64,000 nucleotides of DNA from Atrichornis clamosus. Lineage: Eukaryota > Chordata > Aves > Passeriformes > Menuridae. The position numbers and the translations under genes are program-made. Positions 12,401 through 26,444 of this stretch are shown in pieces. Numbering within the stretch: position 1 is the first letter of the stretch; the number at the start of each line of letters is the position of its first letter. The stretch is taken from the NCBI GenBank assembly GCA_013400975.1, contig WBMZ01011913.1, positions 1-64,000 on the forward strand, given 5' to 3'. Under the pieces are notes generated by a model that had not been told where the DNA came from, did not search any database, and saw only the letters and a list, made by a program, of their open reading frames with translations.

Positions 12401-15400
12401 GTAAGAAGTATATTAACTTCAAAAGTACCGGAAATGATATAATATATAATAAAAAGCTTGAAAACAGCAGGATTCCTTTAAAAATTCTTTTTTTCATCAC
12501 CCTGTAAATACTTAACTAATCTTCACAGCACCTGTTTCACAACTGGGAAGAAATTAGGCAGAAAAAAGGAAGCACTCAGCTACTGTCATGAATAAAATTA
12601 ACGTCAACATGGAGGAAAAATAGAAGTTTTTTCAGGAAACATTCTCAATTTATCAGAGAATGAATTTAGGTCCCCCTTGGACCTCATCGGGAACTTTGGC
12701 CCATATAAAGAATGTATTTTTTCCCCCTCCTTGGTATAGTTTACCTTACCTTATTTTAGTTTTGTGTAATAGTGTGTCCAAATTTGTCTGATACATTTTT
12801 GGTTCTTTTTATTAAATGAGTTTAGGACATGCTTTGTCTCAGTAAAATTTAGGTAGATTTCTATTTATTTATCCCTGCTATCTTATATGTACTATCTCCC
12901 TCCAAATGTAAAACTTTTCTATTCTTAGGCTTGGGGTTAGGTAGACTTACGCTTAAACCGGTGAAGTAGCTGCAAGAAATGTCAATGCCATGAAGAGTGT
13001 TATCCCGGATTTATGTTCTAACAGTTACTTAGTCTGATACTTTCCCCATCCTTGATGATCAGATTGTTCCTTAGTAAACATTTCAGAACAGATTTATTCA
13101 CTGCTAAGTACTTATAGAAGTTGGTGCTGTTCATTTCTGGGGCTGTTGAGCACCATTTGGAATAGCAGCTGCTGAGGTAACGATTTGGACACGTCCCCTA
13201 CCATCCTTGAAAGGAGAAACATCGTGGGCGCACAAAACCTTTCCAAAATATCAACGACATGCAAGCCTGAAAGCATTTGCATATTTTATTTTAACAGATT
13301 TTTTCCCACCACGAATATGTTTATCTTGTTTGCAGATACTGAATCTGATTGTGTGATGTCAAGCAGGAATGACTTCAGGACTTTTTGCTTATCTAAGGCT
13401 CCCATAAGCTCAGGAGCAAGGGCATTTTCTCTCTGATTACCTGCCAGGTTGTGGCAAACTTAGAGAAATATGATCTTATGGGTAAGAGTCAGTAGTCAGC
13501 TCAGTTTACTGTATCCTGTGATTTATTGGAGCCTGCAGTCCATGTAATGGGAGATGCCAGCTCTCATTTGAGGGAATTCTAGGAAAGAATGAGAAACTCA
13601 CCTTCAGGCCTGGACCAGATTTCTGAAATACTGAGAAAAAAAGAGTTTTGCAGTGAGGTTATTACTTGAAACCAAACCAAATATGAAGCCAGCCTGTCTT
13701 CATCCCACTGCTCCTCCAAAAACAGCCAGCCACACTTCTGCTTGATAAACACACCAGTATTTATAATCCATTTACAATCCTAAGGGACCAAACCTTGGGG
13801 AACTACAGCTAAGTCCTACTATCAGAGAGCCTGGCTGTAAGTTTTCTATGAGAGGTTAAGTTCTAGAATTGGTTGACCTGTCAGAGCAGTGTTCAGTTCC
13901 TGTCAGTGCAAAAAGGGAATCAAAACAGATGTGCTACTAAGTGTCTGAATCTGTAGTACTACTGTTTGGTTTATATTGTCAGGGGCATTTTTTCTCTGGA
14001 CAAGCTTAGTAAGAGGAATATAAAAATAAGCCAAGTCCAAATATAAGAAGGCTCTTCAACCCTTCACAGAATTTTGTCAAAATGTCTTGCTCGTGCTTGT
14101 CCTTGCTCTCCCTGCCTTTGGAAATAGTAGAATACGTGTAACAGAAGGTAGGTGATCTGAAAAAGTATGGAGGGGGAAAACCAATACTCCTGTAAGATGA
14201 CTTCGTCTCCATTATATTTTCCCTGTTCTGGGTCCCTTTGCAGGATATTTGCCCGTGCTGGGCAGCTGGCTGTAGCATGGCAGCCAGAACAGCCACTGGA
14301 GCTTGTTAGTGTGGGAAGAGCTGTGGCAGCAGCCACAGGCTCAGCTACAGCCCCTTGTCTTCCTTCCACCTGCGCCCACCAGCAAATGCTGCATCAGGAT
14401 AGGAAAAATGCATGGAGTAAGCTCTTGCAGAATATTCTGTTGGCATCCAGAAATCTGTGGCTTGGGGACTTCCTAAGACAAAAACCCCTGATGTTTAAAA
14501 TATATTTTTGATTCTTATATTTGATGTCATGGATTTGGTAAGTTGTTCTGTCCACCCATATCAACTTTGAACATCCTGTGTGGAAGAGCTCCAGACTTTG
14601 AATGTGTTACGCAAAAATATGCCTTTTTCTGTTGCTTTTGAACTTGTAATCAGCTAATTTTACTTCATACACCCTACCCTTTTATTGGAATGAATGGGGA
14701 AAATTAACTTTAATACATGTGTGAAATCTGAAGTGATATAAAGCCCTTTATCGTTGTGCCACAGTCAGCTCTTTTCCAACCTGAGGAGTCAGAGGGTACT
14801 TGCATGGGGTAGCCTACCTATCTTTGGTCATCCACGTTGTCTTTTATTACTCTTTTTCAGTCCTCAGGTAATTTCATAAAAATGGACTAGAAATTAAAAC
14901 AGTAATCAAGGGATGGATATATTTTGTATTTATTCCACTGAAATCAGGATGTATTCTCTGCTCCTTAGTATTTGCTTTTCTCTTTCATTCATAGTATTTT
15001 CATGCTTTTATGAGATTTGTGTTGACTTACCTAATGTAACATATTATTGTGTGTTTACTAATCCTGGTCTTTATAATAGTTTCTACCAATTTGCCCAGTG
15101 CAAATATCAGACTACCTGAATTGTGTTGGCTTTCCCTTGGGGCTCTTTATAAAATTGGCATGGTGTAAGCCATTTTGCAGTCCTCTGATTCTGAGGCAGT
15201 TTTAAAAGAATTACTCATAGTACTGTTTCATTCATGAGTTCCTTAAGATTGATTTCGTAGAATCTTTTGATCTGTGCAAATTTTTATTGTTCATATGTTT
15301 GTTCTGTAGCCTCTTCCACTGAAATCTCCATTTAAAATGGATGATCCAACCAGTACCTCATAAAGAAATGTTCTAACATGACAGCTTCTCCTGGTTCTGG

Positions 15401-17280
15401 GTTCTCTGTATGCAGAGCTCAAAATACTTGGTTATTTTCTGCTCTAAGTGCTGCTTTTGTGCCTTGATCATCTATTGTCCAGACTGACAGACTTCATAAT
15501 CCAATGTGAAAAAGGGGCTGTGGTTAGTTCCTGTGTCATCTGGCACTCATTTCTCAGGCTGTCTTTTGGCTTACCTAATTGTGGTTTAAGTCTGCTTTCA
15601 TTTTGGGTTGGGTATTTTGCTTATTTGACTAGCAATAGATCACAAGTCTTTCTGCTTCATTTATTTGGACATGACTCCAGCTTTCAGAATGATTTTTTAT
15701 TTGCTTCCTACAGTCTCTCATACCCTGTTGTCCAGCTACCCTGGCTTCCTTTTCCACTTGCCCAAATCTTTTTTAGCTGTATGGCATGTATTTGCGCTCA
15801 GCCTCCACCATGGTATCCCTGTTTACCATATGACTTCCCCATTTAGCTAGCTTCCTTTTAGCAAGATTTAATGTATCCTCCAGGGTGACTTAAAAATCAT
15901 ATTTCGAAGGTTTTATCAGTCCTGTCAAAATTTCCTGGTATGTGTGTCAACATACCTACAGCTACAAACCCATTAAAAAGTCCAAACAGTAAGAACTGAG
16001 TGTGAATGTGTAAGCTTGTGTGTCTGTTCATCACAGATAGGGAGCAGATACCATTCTTGATGAGAAGAATAGTTCTAAGTGTAGAATCTAGGCAGTCAAA
16101 GCTGTAATTTGTTTGTTTTTATCAGGCTCTAAACTAGCAGAAACTGTCCCTTCAGATGTGATGCTGCCGGCTCCAGAACCTGTGGCTGCCTGAGGGTCAG
16201 CCAAGATGCCTTTGTTCCAGTGAGTCTGGGAAGTGAGATCTCAGTTTTGAGCTACCGTGGTCTGGAATTTGTACGGAGATGATTTAGCAAGACTGCTTGT
16301 ACTATTAGACTTTTTTTTCTTTTTTTTTTATTAACCAAAGTGGGAAAACTTTATTCCTGGAAGGTCTGCAGCACTCACCTAAACCAGCATGTCTTTGCCA
16401 TGTCTGACTGTGATAAATCCAGCTGAGGAGTCAGTAAATTTTAGTGAAGGGCCTTAATAAGTGTGGACCAATGTGGTCTACACAAGCTTAGTAAAGTCCT
16501 GTCACTTAGCTGTGGTATTGTTTTTAATGAAAAAGCTTTTTAGAGAGTCAGAAACGCAGGGTAATTGGATTGCATCATAAGACATCACTGACACTGCTGC
16601 TCAAAGGGAAGAGGAACTGAACAGGATTAGTGATTTGCAAATATTTTAATAGAAGAAGGTAAAAGAATTTCAGAAAAGATGAAACAGTGAGCAGACATTC
16701 TTCTTTAAACCAAAATGATGCAGTTTATTTAAATTTAATAGTAGACTACAGATACATATACATGTACTCAGAAGCTGTCACATTACTCAGCCATTAATCT
16801 TGATCAGACCTGTTCCAGGCAAGAAGCGCTTGCTCTGTGAACTTTTTTCTTTAAACTTCAAATGTGAGCTCTCTTTATGATAATACTTTCCATGCTGACT
16901 TTCTGAACCTTCCTCTTTGTGTTTGAAATTTACAACATTGAGCTTTATCTGAAAGCAAATTTATTTTTAGAACTTGCAGGAGAATAGTTCAGCTTTGTAA
17001 GTAATGTGCAGAAATCGAGCAGCCTGGAAATATCCCTCTCTGAGAAGCATCTCTTCTTCACAGGATGGTCACAGTTACTTTCAGTTTGCCCATGACACAA
17101 AGAGGTACAGGGTGTCTAAAGTACTTGTTTGGTCTCGGGGTGCTTATTTATGGTTTATTAATATTTTTTAGTATGATTTTAAGGGGTGTGGCTCTGTGTT
17201 AATTAAGGAAAAAGCTTATACTTAAATGTGTTCCTGTTAATGGCTAGGGAGGTCTATTGCACAAGCAGCAGAAGTACCAC

Positions 17281-17680
17281 CGCAGAGGCTTTCATCTGAC
17301 TGGGATTTGATGCGTCTTCGCCTCTCCTGAGGCATCTCCCTGGGGAGTGTGTTCCTCCTGAGTGCACCTGCCCTGCTCTGTGTGGCTCCCCGCTGCCTTA
17401 GCAAGCCCTGTGCCCTTGCTCACTATTTGGACCTTGATTACGGCAATCCTTCTCACTGCTCGGAGTAATCCCTAGTGCTGGAGATGCGTAGAGTGGAGTC
17501 GCAGTGTGAAGATCCAGGAGGCAGCTTGAACAGGCTGAACATCTTGATGCTGCCAGAGAGAGGTGGTGTCCCAGGCTGCTGCCTGCGCCTGGTCTCTGCC
17601 CTCCCTGCTGCCATGCGTTCGTGGCTCTGGCACTCGTCTTGTCCTTCTGCGAGCTGGCAGCCGGCACCGTTTGAGAAACG
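17281..17680. promoter_or_regulatory. CpG-rich pocket inside intron 1
   Basis: I count 16 CpG dinucleotides in 400 bp, clearly more than in the surrounding AT-rich intron, and the base composition is visibly more GC-rich. Because stops are scarce, overlapping frames of 70-103 codons stay open on both strands (minus 17398-17709 and 17453-17728, plus 17475-17687), but none shows a recognisable domain. Possible explanations are an alternative CHN2 promoter, an intronic enhancer, or an old GC-rich insertion such as a processed pseudogene that I do not recognise. Confidence 0.4.
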
Positions 17681-20600
17681 GGGCTGACAGTGAAAAGCAG
17701 GAATCTCATTACAGCCTTTGCTTAGCAATGGTCTCTTCTTAAATATGCTTTTTCTTTCTCTTCATACGCTTTACATGGCAGGTTGATAATTTCTAAAAGC
17801 TTTGCTTTCAGAGGCTTTTCAAAATGCCCAGGCCTTTCCCTTCAGTTCCTCCTCTTGCCCCCCTCTCACCTCTGCCTCTCATTCATAACTAAAATCTTTT
17901 GGTGCCTGTATTATTCCTTTCTTGTAGGAGCAATATTAACCTTATCAATTGTGCGTGGATTTTGCTAATTCCTTAGAATCTGAGCCATTCTTAGGTTTTA
18001 ATAGGACAACTTTGGCTATTTTTTTTGGAATTTCAGGACACCAGACCATACTGGGAGCTTTTCTGAGGAAAAAAAAAAAAGAACAATATTCTGTATTACA
18101 AACAAAGCAAAAATGGTGCTGTGGAGTGTCTGTTACCAAGTGGTGATAAGCCATAGGATTCCAAAGTTGAGAGTCAAGGTGCAGATTCTCATGGGCTACT
18201 GTCAGCATCAATATTAAAATGTAATTATGAACAATATGATGTAATGTTACTTTGCAAAAAATAAAATAACACAGTTTGTGCTTACAATATTGCCACATCT
18301 CTGAAACACTGTGTGCTTTATTATGTGGATAAGCTGGAACTCAAGAAAGCTATTTAAATGAAATGTGCTTATTAAACAGAGATGGCAATACTCCTATAGC
18401 ACCAAAGGATTAAAAAAAATAAAGGAAAGGGGGGAGAAGTGTAGTCATGCGTGAACATTTTAGAGTTCTGCCTTGCTGTCCATGTGAAAAGACTTGATTT
18501 TTTTTTTTTTTGTGCTAAGAATGCAGTCTTTTTTCTATATTTTTTTTCCCCTGTTCTTTTGAAACAGTGGACTGGAAACAATGATGTTCTGTGACCTATT
18601 GTATTAACTTGGGCTACTGCCAAGAAAACTTTTCTGCCTGGAGAAATAGTGCCAATTTTCAGGTTCAATATTTCATACTACCTGGGTGATAAAAATATTG
18701 TGAATTTCTGTGCAGCTGACAGTTTGTCTTTCCAATTCAATAAAGCTGTTACTAGCAACTGGTTAATTATTAATCATTGCAGCATTGCTTTCTTTTTTTA
18801 ACCCAAACTGTCTCTTGAGCAGCTTTAGATAAATAACATTTACTGGGGGTATATTTTACCGTGAGATTTTTTTAAACTGCAGCTTTTAATTGCTGAATGA
18901 ATAACTGCTTTCATATATGAAGTATTTTACAACTGAGACTTAGACTAAGAGCAGAGAGATTATCAGAGTTGTGTCATTTTAGGAAACAGATTTCTCTAAC
19001 TTAAACACATTCTGCAAACATTTTTTTTAACCTGTCAGTAGCTTGATAAGTTTAAATTTTCAGATGCATGATGATCATAAGTGACATGATAGTAAAATAA
19101 GGAACATAAAATCTTTAATCACATGAAACACTTTGGTCCCATTGAATCTTGAGAAACAACCTATCAAATAGCTATGTAGGGAATTTCAGTGATGGCAGAT
19201 ATTAGTTTAAACTTTTGGAAAAATAGTTGGAAAAATATAAAACTTTTAAATCTTTTCAACAGGGAGTAAATGACACTTAATGCCTCTGAAATATCCTTGG
19301 TGGAGTAGAAATGCTTTGGAGAACAGTAAATGTGGAATTGGCTCCATGGTTCAGAATATTAGATCCCTGCAAATGCTCAATAACAGATAATGAGGATATG
19401 TGAGAAATTCAACCAGGAGTGTAAAGAGAGGCTCGTTCTTGCAATGAGCTCCATATGGCTACACATTTCTGCCTTTGCAGAACATCACTTTTATCAGCAG
19501 GTCTCCACATAGTACATGGATCAGCTGTGTAGAGCTGATTGCATCATCAAAATGAAGTGACAGCATGCCTCAACTGGTCAGCTAAATGTTGTGTGATATT
19601 CTTGATTATGGGGATAAAGCCTGTGATTATTTTGTTTCCATTAGCTGTTTCAATTGTGTTTTTCATCCAGTTATTCTTAGTGTTTATTTATTGTCTGGGA
19701 TAACACAGGCCTAGGCTTTCATTTGGATTGGAACAGTTTAGTCCTAACAGCAATTTTTGGGGAGTTTCTGATGGACAGCTTGGGGAATGGGGACTAAAAT
19801 AAGAAATTCTGTGAATAGATGAGCATCTTAACCTCTTTATCCTGAGTTCTCTAAGCTACCCACTACCATGACACCGGGTCCCAGCTAGATCGTATGTGAG
19901 ACCCCAGCTGTAACGCTCCAGGCATTGTCTCTGCCTGCCTTCCCCTCACATTTGCTCATATTTTCCCCTCAGTCTATCTCACTGCAGCCCTCTCTGATTT
20001 CTTCCACCTCCTCCTAAATCTGTAAGCTCCTTCCTGCAGTACCCTCTATACTTTTGGGCTTTGTTGGTCGAAAGTCACCCTGTCTTTTTGTTAGTCTCTA
20101 GTTGTACATGCACTTACTCATCAGGAAATGTGTGCAACCCATCAGGGGTTGTCTGTCTGTCTGCAGAATGACACCCCCAGTGGGGTTCTGCCCTCTAACA
20201 CTACCAGTGGTGTTAAAGTATTTGAGTTCTCCCCATCCCTTGCTGAGTCTCATAGCCATGTGAGGTATTTCATTAAACATAGAAGAACATCGTGTCTTTA
20301 AGATTTTTAACTCTCTTAAACTGAGTAGTAATTGGGCAATGAGTTACAGTAAGTTTTGTTGCCTATGGGAAAAACAAGGACTGTCGTTTTGGAACTGATA
20401 CTAACTCGAAACTCAACTTTCTACAAATGTGAAAGCTGGTTTACTGTGTCTGTATGACAGTCTGAGTGACTGAATGTGATCCCTTCCCATCTGATTAGTT
20501 ACATACATTAAAAAAGGGAAAAAACGTATTTGTTAGAGCTTGAAGTATGTCTGTGAATGAAACAATAACAGTATTAATAAACTTTGTGATTAATGAAACA

Positions 20601-21123
20601 CTGAGAAACTTCAACTTCTTGTGACTTCAAGTCAGACTTTTTCCCATTCATCTTGAGACTTAAACTAGCAATAATAAGTAATTATACTTCTAGATAGATC
20701 TAAATTAAGGTATCAATAATTCAAAATAAGTTGCATCTTTTTAGAAAAGTGATTTTTTTGTGTAAGCCATCCATTCATTTCCACAAGAATGCCAGTTGTG
20801 GGGCCAGGTCAGACACTACCAGCTGGTTTGATTTAAGGTGCTGATACCTTATGTTCATGAAAGCCATTTAATCAGTCAGGGAATTAAGGCACTTCAGTGC
20901 CTCGAATACACTAGAAGAAGAATTTGGGGGTTAACTGCTGCCACAGCCTTCCAGCACAGAGCAAGGTCAACAGGTCACTGGCGGAAGTTAGGAAGCATCT
21001 GCTGCTGCACAAGAGTTTGTAAGGGAGGAAGCTGCAAGCACCCCAAAGGGGAACTTAGCACCAGTACTGAAGTCATTGCCACTGCTGGTATGAAATTAGT
21101 CATGAAATGAACAATCCACTGTG

Positions 21124-21220
21124 ATCGTTTATGGACTTTCTCTAAAAATTGGCACTGCAGGCCGCAGGTGGAGTTTGCACGGGAGATCAGCCCAGTGCGA
21201 ATCCGAAGGACAGCGTTATC
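21124..21220. other. Short CpG-dense patch, possible conserved element
   Basis: Seven CpGs fall within 97 bases in otherwise CpG-poor intron, and the three forward frames stay open across the centre of the patch. It follows a CAG at about 21157-21159 that could serve as a splice acceptor, although no good polypyrimidine tract precedes it. It is not a CHN2 exon I recognise. Retained CpGs in an intron can mark selection or lack of methylation. Confidence 0.3.
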
Positions 21221-22085
21221 GTCACTTTCAAACCAAAGACACAGACTTGGTGCTTCTCACTCCAGATGTTTCATGAGCAGCTGTGATTATCATCAAAGTC
21301 TATCACACAGTAGCTGCATTTTAAGACTCGAGAATGCATTGACTTAAACAGCTGAGGTAGAATATGCCACATTTTTCTGTCTAGGCATGCTTTTTGCTGC
21401 AGCATCTTGAAGTAACAGAATATAAATTTGTAAAAATTGAAATACAGCAGGTAGTATCTTGATGTTGTGGTAGAAAGGGACTGCATAACCATTTGATCAT
21501 GACAGGGACACATGAAAACAGAACCTGGTGACTTATACTAATGCATGAGCTGATGCCATCTTCCCCCACAGCAAAGCTGTGCTTTTCCTTGGTTGGATGA
21601 TAAATACTGTTACTGAAGCTCCTGGTTACTATTTTTACATATATTTCTGAGCTCTTTCTTAATACTTTGCAAATATGCTGAAAGCATGAAGAGTGATTTA
21701 TAAAATATTAGCCTTTGACCTTTGTAAGATCCACATTCAATAAAAATATCATTCAATTTCCAAGCTGAAAAAGATACAAAGGGATGATGTCTTCATTGTA
21801 CTATGAAATTTATATTCACTCCATTGCAGTGATTGCTGCAAGGCTGAGCTCGTTCTCTACTTTAGTTTTTCCTGCCTGCAAATGTTAAGAGCAACATATC
21901 CAACAAGCACAGGCTCAAACTGGTAATAAGAATTATATTCAGTCTTGAGGGAGAACTTTTGTAACGAACCAGGATTTATAAAAATTTTGGGTGAGACACT
22001 CTTGACTCTTTTGCCCTGGAGATGTTGGGATCAAAGTGTGATCGGATAACAGAGATCAATCCTTTCAAGCGAGTAAAATTGTCGG

Positions 22086-22377
22086 TCTCTTTTCCCAAGG
22101 AACAAGTGCCAGGACAAGGGGAAACTTGGCCTCAAGTTGTGTCAGGGGAGGTTTAGATTCTATATTAGGAGAAGTTTTTTCACTGAGAGGGTTGTCAAGC
22201 CTTGGAACAGGCTGTGCAGGGAAGTGGTGGAGTCACCATACCTTGGAGGTATTTAAGCCTGTGTAGATGTGGCACTTAGGGATGTGGTTTAGTGGTTGCT
22301 TTGGCAGTGCTGAGTTAATGGTTGGGCTCAATGATCTTGGAGGTCTTTTTCAAACTAAACAATTCTGTGGTTCTATG
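22086..22377 (+). mobile_element. CR1 LINE 3' end fragment
   Basis: A roughly 290-bp 5'-truncated copy of the non-LTR retrotransposon CR1 in gene orientation. Recognisable landmarks in order are the block around TTGGAACAGGCTGTGCAGGG, the GTGGTGGAGTCACC segment, the ATGATCTTGGAGGTCTTTTT segment, and two terminal octamers at 22362-22369 (ATTCTGTG) and 22370-22377 (GTTCTATG). The copy has many differences from the family consensus I remember, so it is old and inactive. It contains only the 3' untranslated region and the last part of the ORF2 region. Confidence 0.93.
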
Positions 22378-25300
22378 CAGTATATTCCAGAGAGGTATTA
22401 TTTATTCTGAAAAGAATTTTGCACATGTTAGGATTTTTCCTTCCTTCCCCCACCCCCTAGTTTCTGTAAAGAACTCTGGAAGTTTTCACTAACAACTTCT
22501 GTCTTCTTAACTGACATATGGAGAAGCCATGATGTTGGCATGAAGTTATCTCCCGGTAACAGTGCCAGCAGAGTGTTATTTTGCAGCATTGTTTAGCATA
22601 GGAAACTGCTTTGCCTTTTGTCTGTAATTTCAGTTTTTCTGAATGTTTGTTTTTAGATTCATAATGTTAATATTGACAGCTTCTTTTGCATTTTGAAATG
22701 TCTAATAAAAAGGATAATGGTAGCAAGAAATATTTTTTTGTTCATTTTGTATTTCTTTTTTAATTCCCTTTCCTTTATGTATCTTTAATGAGTTCTCTGG
22801 GGCAGATATTGAAGAATAGCTATTCTAGGAAAAATTGCAATATAGAAATGCCAGCTTTTTATGTCTGAAAACCTTCTATTAGTGCTAACATTAAGATCCA
22901 TCTTAGCTGTGTACAATGAACCAGGTGTTTCTCTATTAACACAGAAAGCAAAACTGTCAGTTAAGGTCAAATCCTGACTCTTTGCTCACAGCAGCAATAG
23001 GCACGTCAGGAAGAAGGGAGTGGGATTTCCACATCCCCACTTGTTTCCTGACCTATGGGCTGAGCAGTTTTGATTTGTGAAGTAACTAAGTGTAAAGGCT
23101 TCAAAATCCTTTTAAATAATAATAGCCAACATTTTTTATAGCAAATTGTAGATAAAAATCCTGTAACTCTTGTAGTCAGCATTAAAAAATCCCACTGGCT
23201 TGAGCAGAGCCAAGATCTCACACGTGGCGTTCAAAGCACCGTCAGGACACTGATTGATTCTCTGTTGCCCTGTCCAAGAGGTAGGTAGGTATCATTGTCT
23301 TTAAGACCAAGATAGCAAGATGAAATAACTTTCCTTCCTTCATAGAGCGTCAGTGCTAGGACAGGAATTTGGGGGTTCCTTGACCTCAGCAGTCAATTTA
23401 TGCCTGACACCATTTTTTACAGAGCACTTCTGCGTGGTGTCCCTGCATGTCATGTTGATACTCCATTCTTTGGCCTTGTTTTTACTTGCCCATCTTTTTA
23501 GTTACCGTTTCGTTTATCGTGTGCTTCTCTAGCGGGTTTTTTCCCCTGCTTAATTTACAGTAGTTCTATTTCTGGCCATTAGATTTCCTCTCCTCCTTTT
23601 ATGGTTATAACAGAGCACACTTGTAAATCATCCTTCAGACTGTAGGCACTGGCTGCCTTCTTGCTGCAAAACATGAGCAACTCTACCCTGTTACTATTAT
23701 GCACTGACATGTAGCAGATGTATTACCATTGTTCCAAAAGTACTATTTTCTTTACATTTTTAAATGGTTTAAAAATAACTTTTCTAGCCTTCAGTCTCTC
23801 TTCATGAACTTAATAGATGCATTCTAAAATGTGTAAATATTTGTTGAAGTATTTGAGAGCCATCTGTACAAGCCTAATTTTTATATTACTTCTGGTTGCG
23901 GACTATTCAGTTGGGTGATGTGAAATTCATTTATCTGTCCAGGTTGTATATTGTATTCTACACAAAAACTTAAATTACATTCTTAACAAAGACATCATGT
24001 GAACAATGGTGGACATGCCTGCTGTATCCAACATCTTATGCTGTGCTTCTGGGAACAAATAATACGCTATCTTTTTAAATTTCCTATTCATTTCCCCAAC
24101 GCATTCCTCGTTGTACTTGTTCTCAGTTTAATGCTGGCTTCTTTCCTCTATCAAATGAGATCTTTTGGAGTACCTTGGCATGTATTGTGATTTAATAGTC
24201 ATTAACTGGGTTTTCTCCGTGGACAAAGAATGGCTGGCACAGCCAGAACTCCTTGGGTCCCTCCCTCCTTTCTCTTCTCCCCTGCAGCCTTGAGCTCCAG
24301 CTTTTTAACAGCTGGGGTCTTATCTGTATTCCCTGGTATTTGACATGAGGGTTCATCACTTGGTAAAGACAGCACTCATTTCTTTTAAGAGATGTGTTCA
24401 ATGATTTTGTAACAGCGTCAGATGGCTCAGGCTAAGTGAGCTGAATCTGAGTTTGAACACAAATTTTTTTGTGGTTGGTAGTCCTTATCGTTTGTTTTTC
24501 ACTTATGCAGCAAAGTCATGCTGAAATTTGCAAGTTTAATTCTTTATAACAAAATGTTGAAATGTGGCAGCTTGGTAAGTGAATTGCCACTTGCTTTCTG
24601 CTAAGCATTATAATCAGTTTTGGCTGCAAACTGAAACCTTGTTCTCAAGTACTCCAACAATTTGATCTGGGACAAATCCAAAATCCTTGGAGTATTTCAC
24701 TCTAGGTTCTATGGGAAGGCATCAGGCTTTGCCAAGAGCAGTGATTTTTACCACAACTCAGTGTTAGAGTGTAAGAGGGAATGATGTCTTTGGAACAAAT
24801 AATTCTGTGAGATTTCTACTAATTTGATGCAGCTATTTTTTGGAGTTACTGCCTTTTCTCGCAACTTGGGTTGCTCTTGCTGCCAAAGCAGTTGCTTGAT
24901 CCATGTCTAAACTCTAGTGTAAAGCTCACCAAAGTCTGTACCCAAACTAGTGCTTCTCATTGCATCTTTGCCTGTGTTATCACATCACTATTGATATATT
25001 TCCAAAGCGGAGGGGAGGGAAGAATAGAGGAGGAACTGCCATCCCTGTGAGCAGTTTCATTCATTTTGTGCTCAGTAATGTGTTCTGTGACCATAGTGGG
25101 CTATTCATTTTAAACAGTATTATTGCTGTTCATAGAAGCGTAGCTGAAATGCTGGCTTGAGCATTGGATCATGGATATTTAAATGCTAACAGTTGTAAAA
25201 AACGGTAAGCACTTAGTAGCAGTGTAATTTTTTACTGAAATTCTCACTTGGATTGGTACTAATCTCTTGTGTGTTTGAAAAATCCATAGGTTGCTTCAAC

Positions 25301-26444
25301 TCAAAAATAAGAATATACATTTGTACATATATACCTGAATATGCCTAGGGGGAATGTCAGTCATGTATTTTTTCAGAAATTTTGGAAATCCATACAGATA
25401 GATACAAAATCTAATATTCAGTAATTCTTCAGGTCCCTGAAATATTGACTGAAATGTAACAGAAGATGATAGCAGGGTTCATTCAAAAATTTCTGAGTAT
25501 TCATTGACATCTAAAAGTGCTTGATTCTGTGAGTAATTATTGAAATACAAGTGTACTTGCTTTTTATGGAGGAATTCAGTATTACTGGAAGACCATTTAC
25601 ATCAGTGCTCACTCTTCCTGCATTGTGCCTGCATTGTGAACAGGCCAGATGGTGCTTTGCTGCATGTGAGCACAGCAATAATTGCAGTTCTCAAAGTGAA
25701 TGACTACGTTTTGCAGCATGACACCAATTTTAGATGAAAATGAGGCCTAGTGTATTGACAGATACAACCAGAGTGAAGCCATGGCCCACAGAGGGGGAGT
25801 GGACTTGCTTTCTGGCTATTCCCTCCGATTATTCCTTATGTACATTAACAAATGTCTATGTAAATTAGGGCCATTTGAAGAGATGTTTGGGTGAGGTGAA
25901 GTTTCAGAAATTATTCTGTCTTCCCCAAAGCTGTGTTATCACATCAGGATCTTGACAAATTTCTTACAGTATTATTTAAAGGTGTTACGTGTAATAGGTG
26001 TTACTATGTGTTTTGAAAAGAAAGTTTTGATTGGTAGAGCTGGAGAGCATTTTGCTGCCAATCACCTGTTATTACCTAGTTGAAAACATTTGTTTCTTAA
26101 CTCTACAACAACTTTTTTTTCAGTCTCCAGATTATGTGAGCAACTTTACTGTCAAGGGCATTTTTTTCTCCAATATTCTGCCCAGAGCCTCATCACTAGT
26201 CTCCTGGTCTGCTCAGAAATTAGTAAGCATCCATCCTCCTGCTCTTCTCATTTCCCTTTATCCCACTTGCCAGGATGTCTTTTCTCCTCTCTCCCTTCTG
26301 TTTGAAATCGCAGTGTTCAGCTGCCTGGGCCCTCTACCTCTGCTGTTGTCTTTTGAGGTCCCAGACTTGCATTTTTGAGTGGGAGGGGAGGAGATGTTGA
26401 AGGCAAGTTGTCAGCTTCAGCAGGTCTTAATAAGAGAGAGGAAT

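Larger units (their letters stand above)
1346..22085 (+). other. CHN2: CHN2 intron 1, first AT-rich segment
   Basis: About 20.7 kb of AT-rich sequence without a recognisable exon. Open frames are short, on both strands, and unlike any family I know; the longest are about 110-130 codons (for example 8014-8391 on minus and 15448-15846 on plus). Structure that can be seen: a 28-bp tandem duplication at 3042-3097, an E-box palindrome at 8952-8986, an AT simple repeat at 9439-9461, a 7-bp-stem hairpin at 14321-14338 (CTGTGGC/GCCACAG), a CpG-rich pocket at 17281-17680, a homeodomain-type TTAATTATTAAT at 18763-18774, and a CpG-rich patch at 21124-21220. No transposable element was recognised here. 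Confidence 0.75.
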
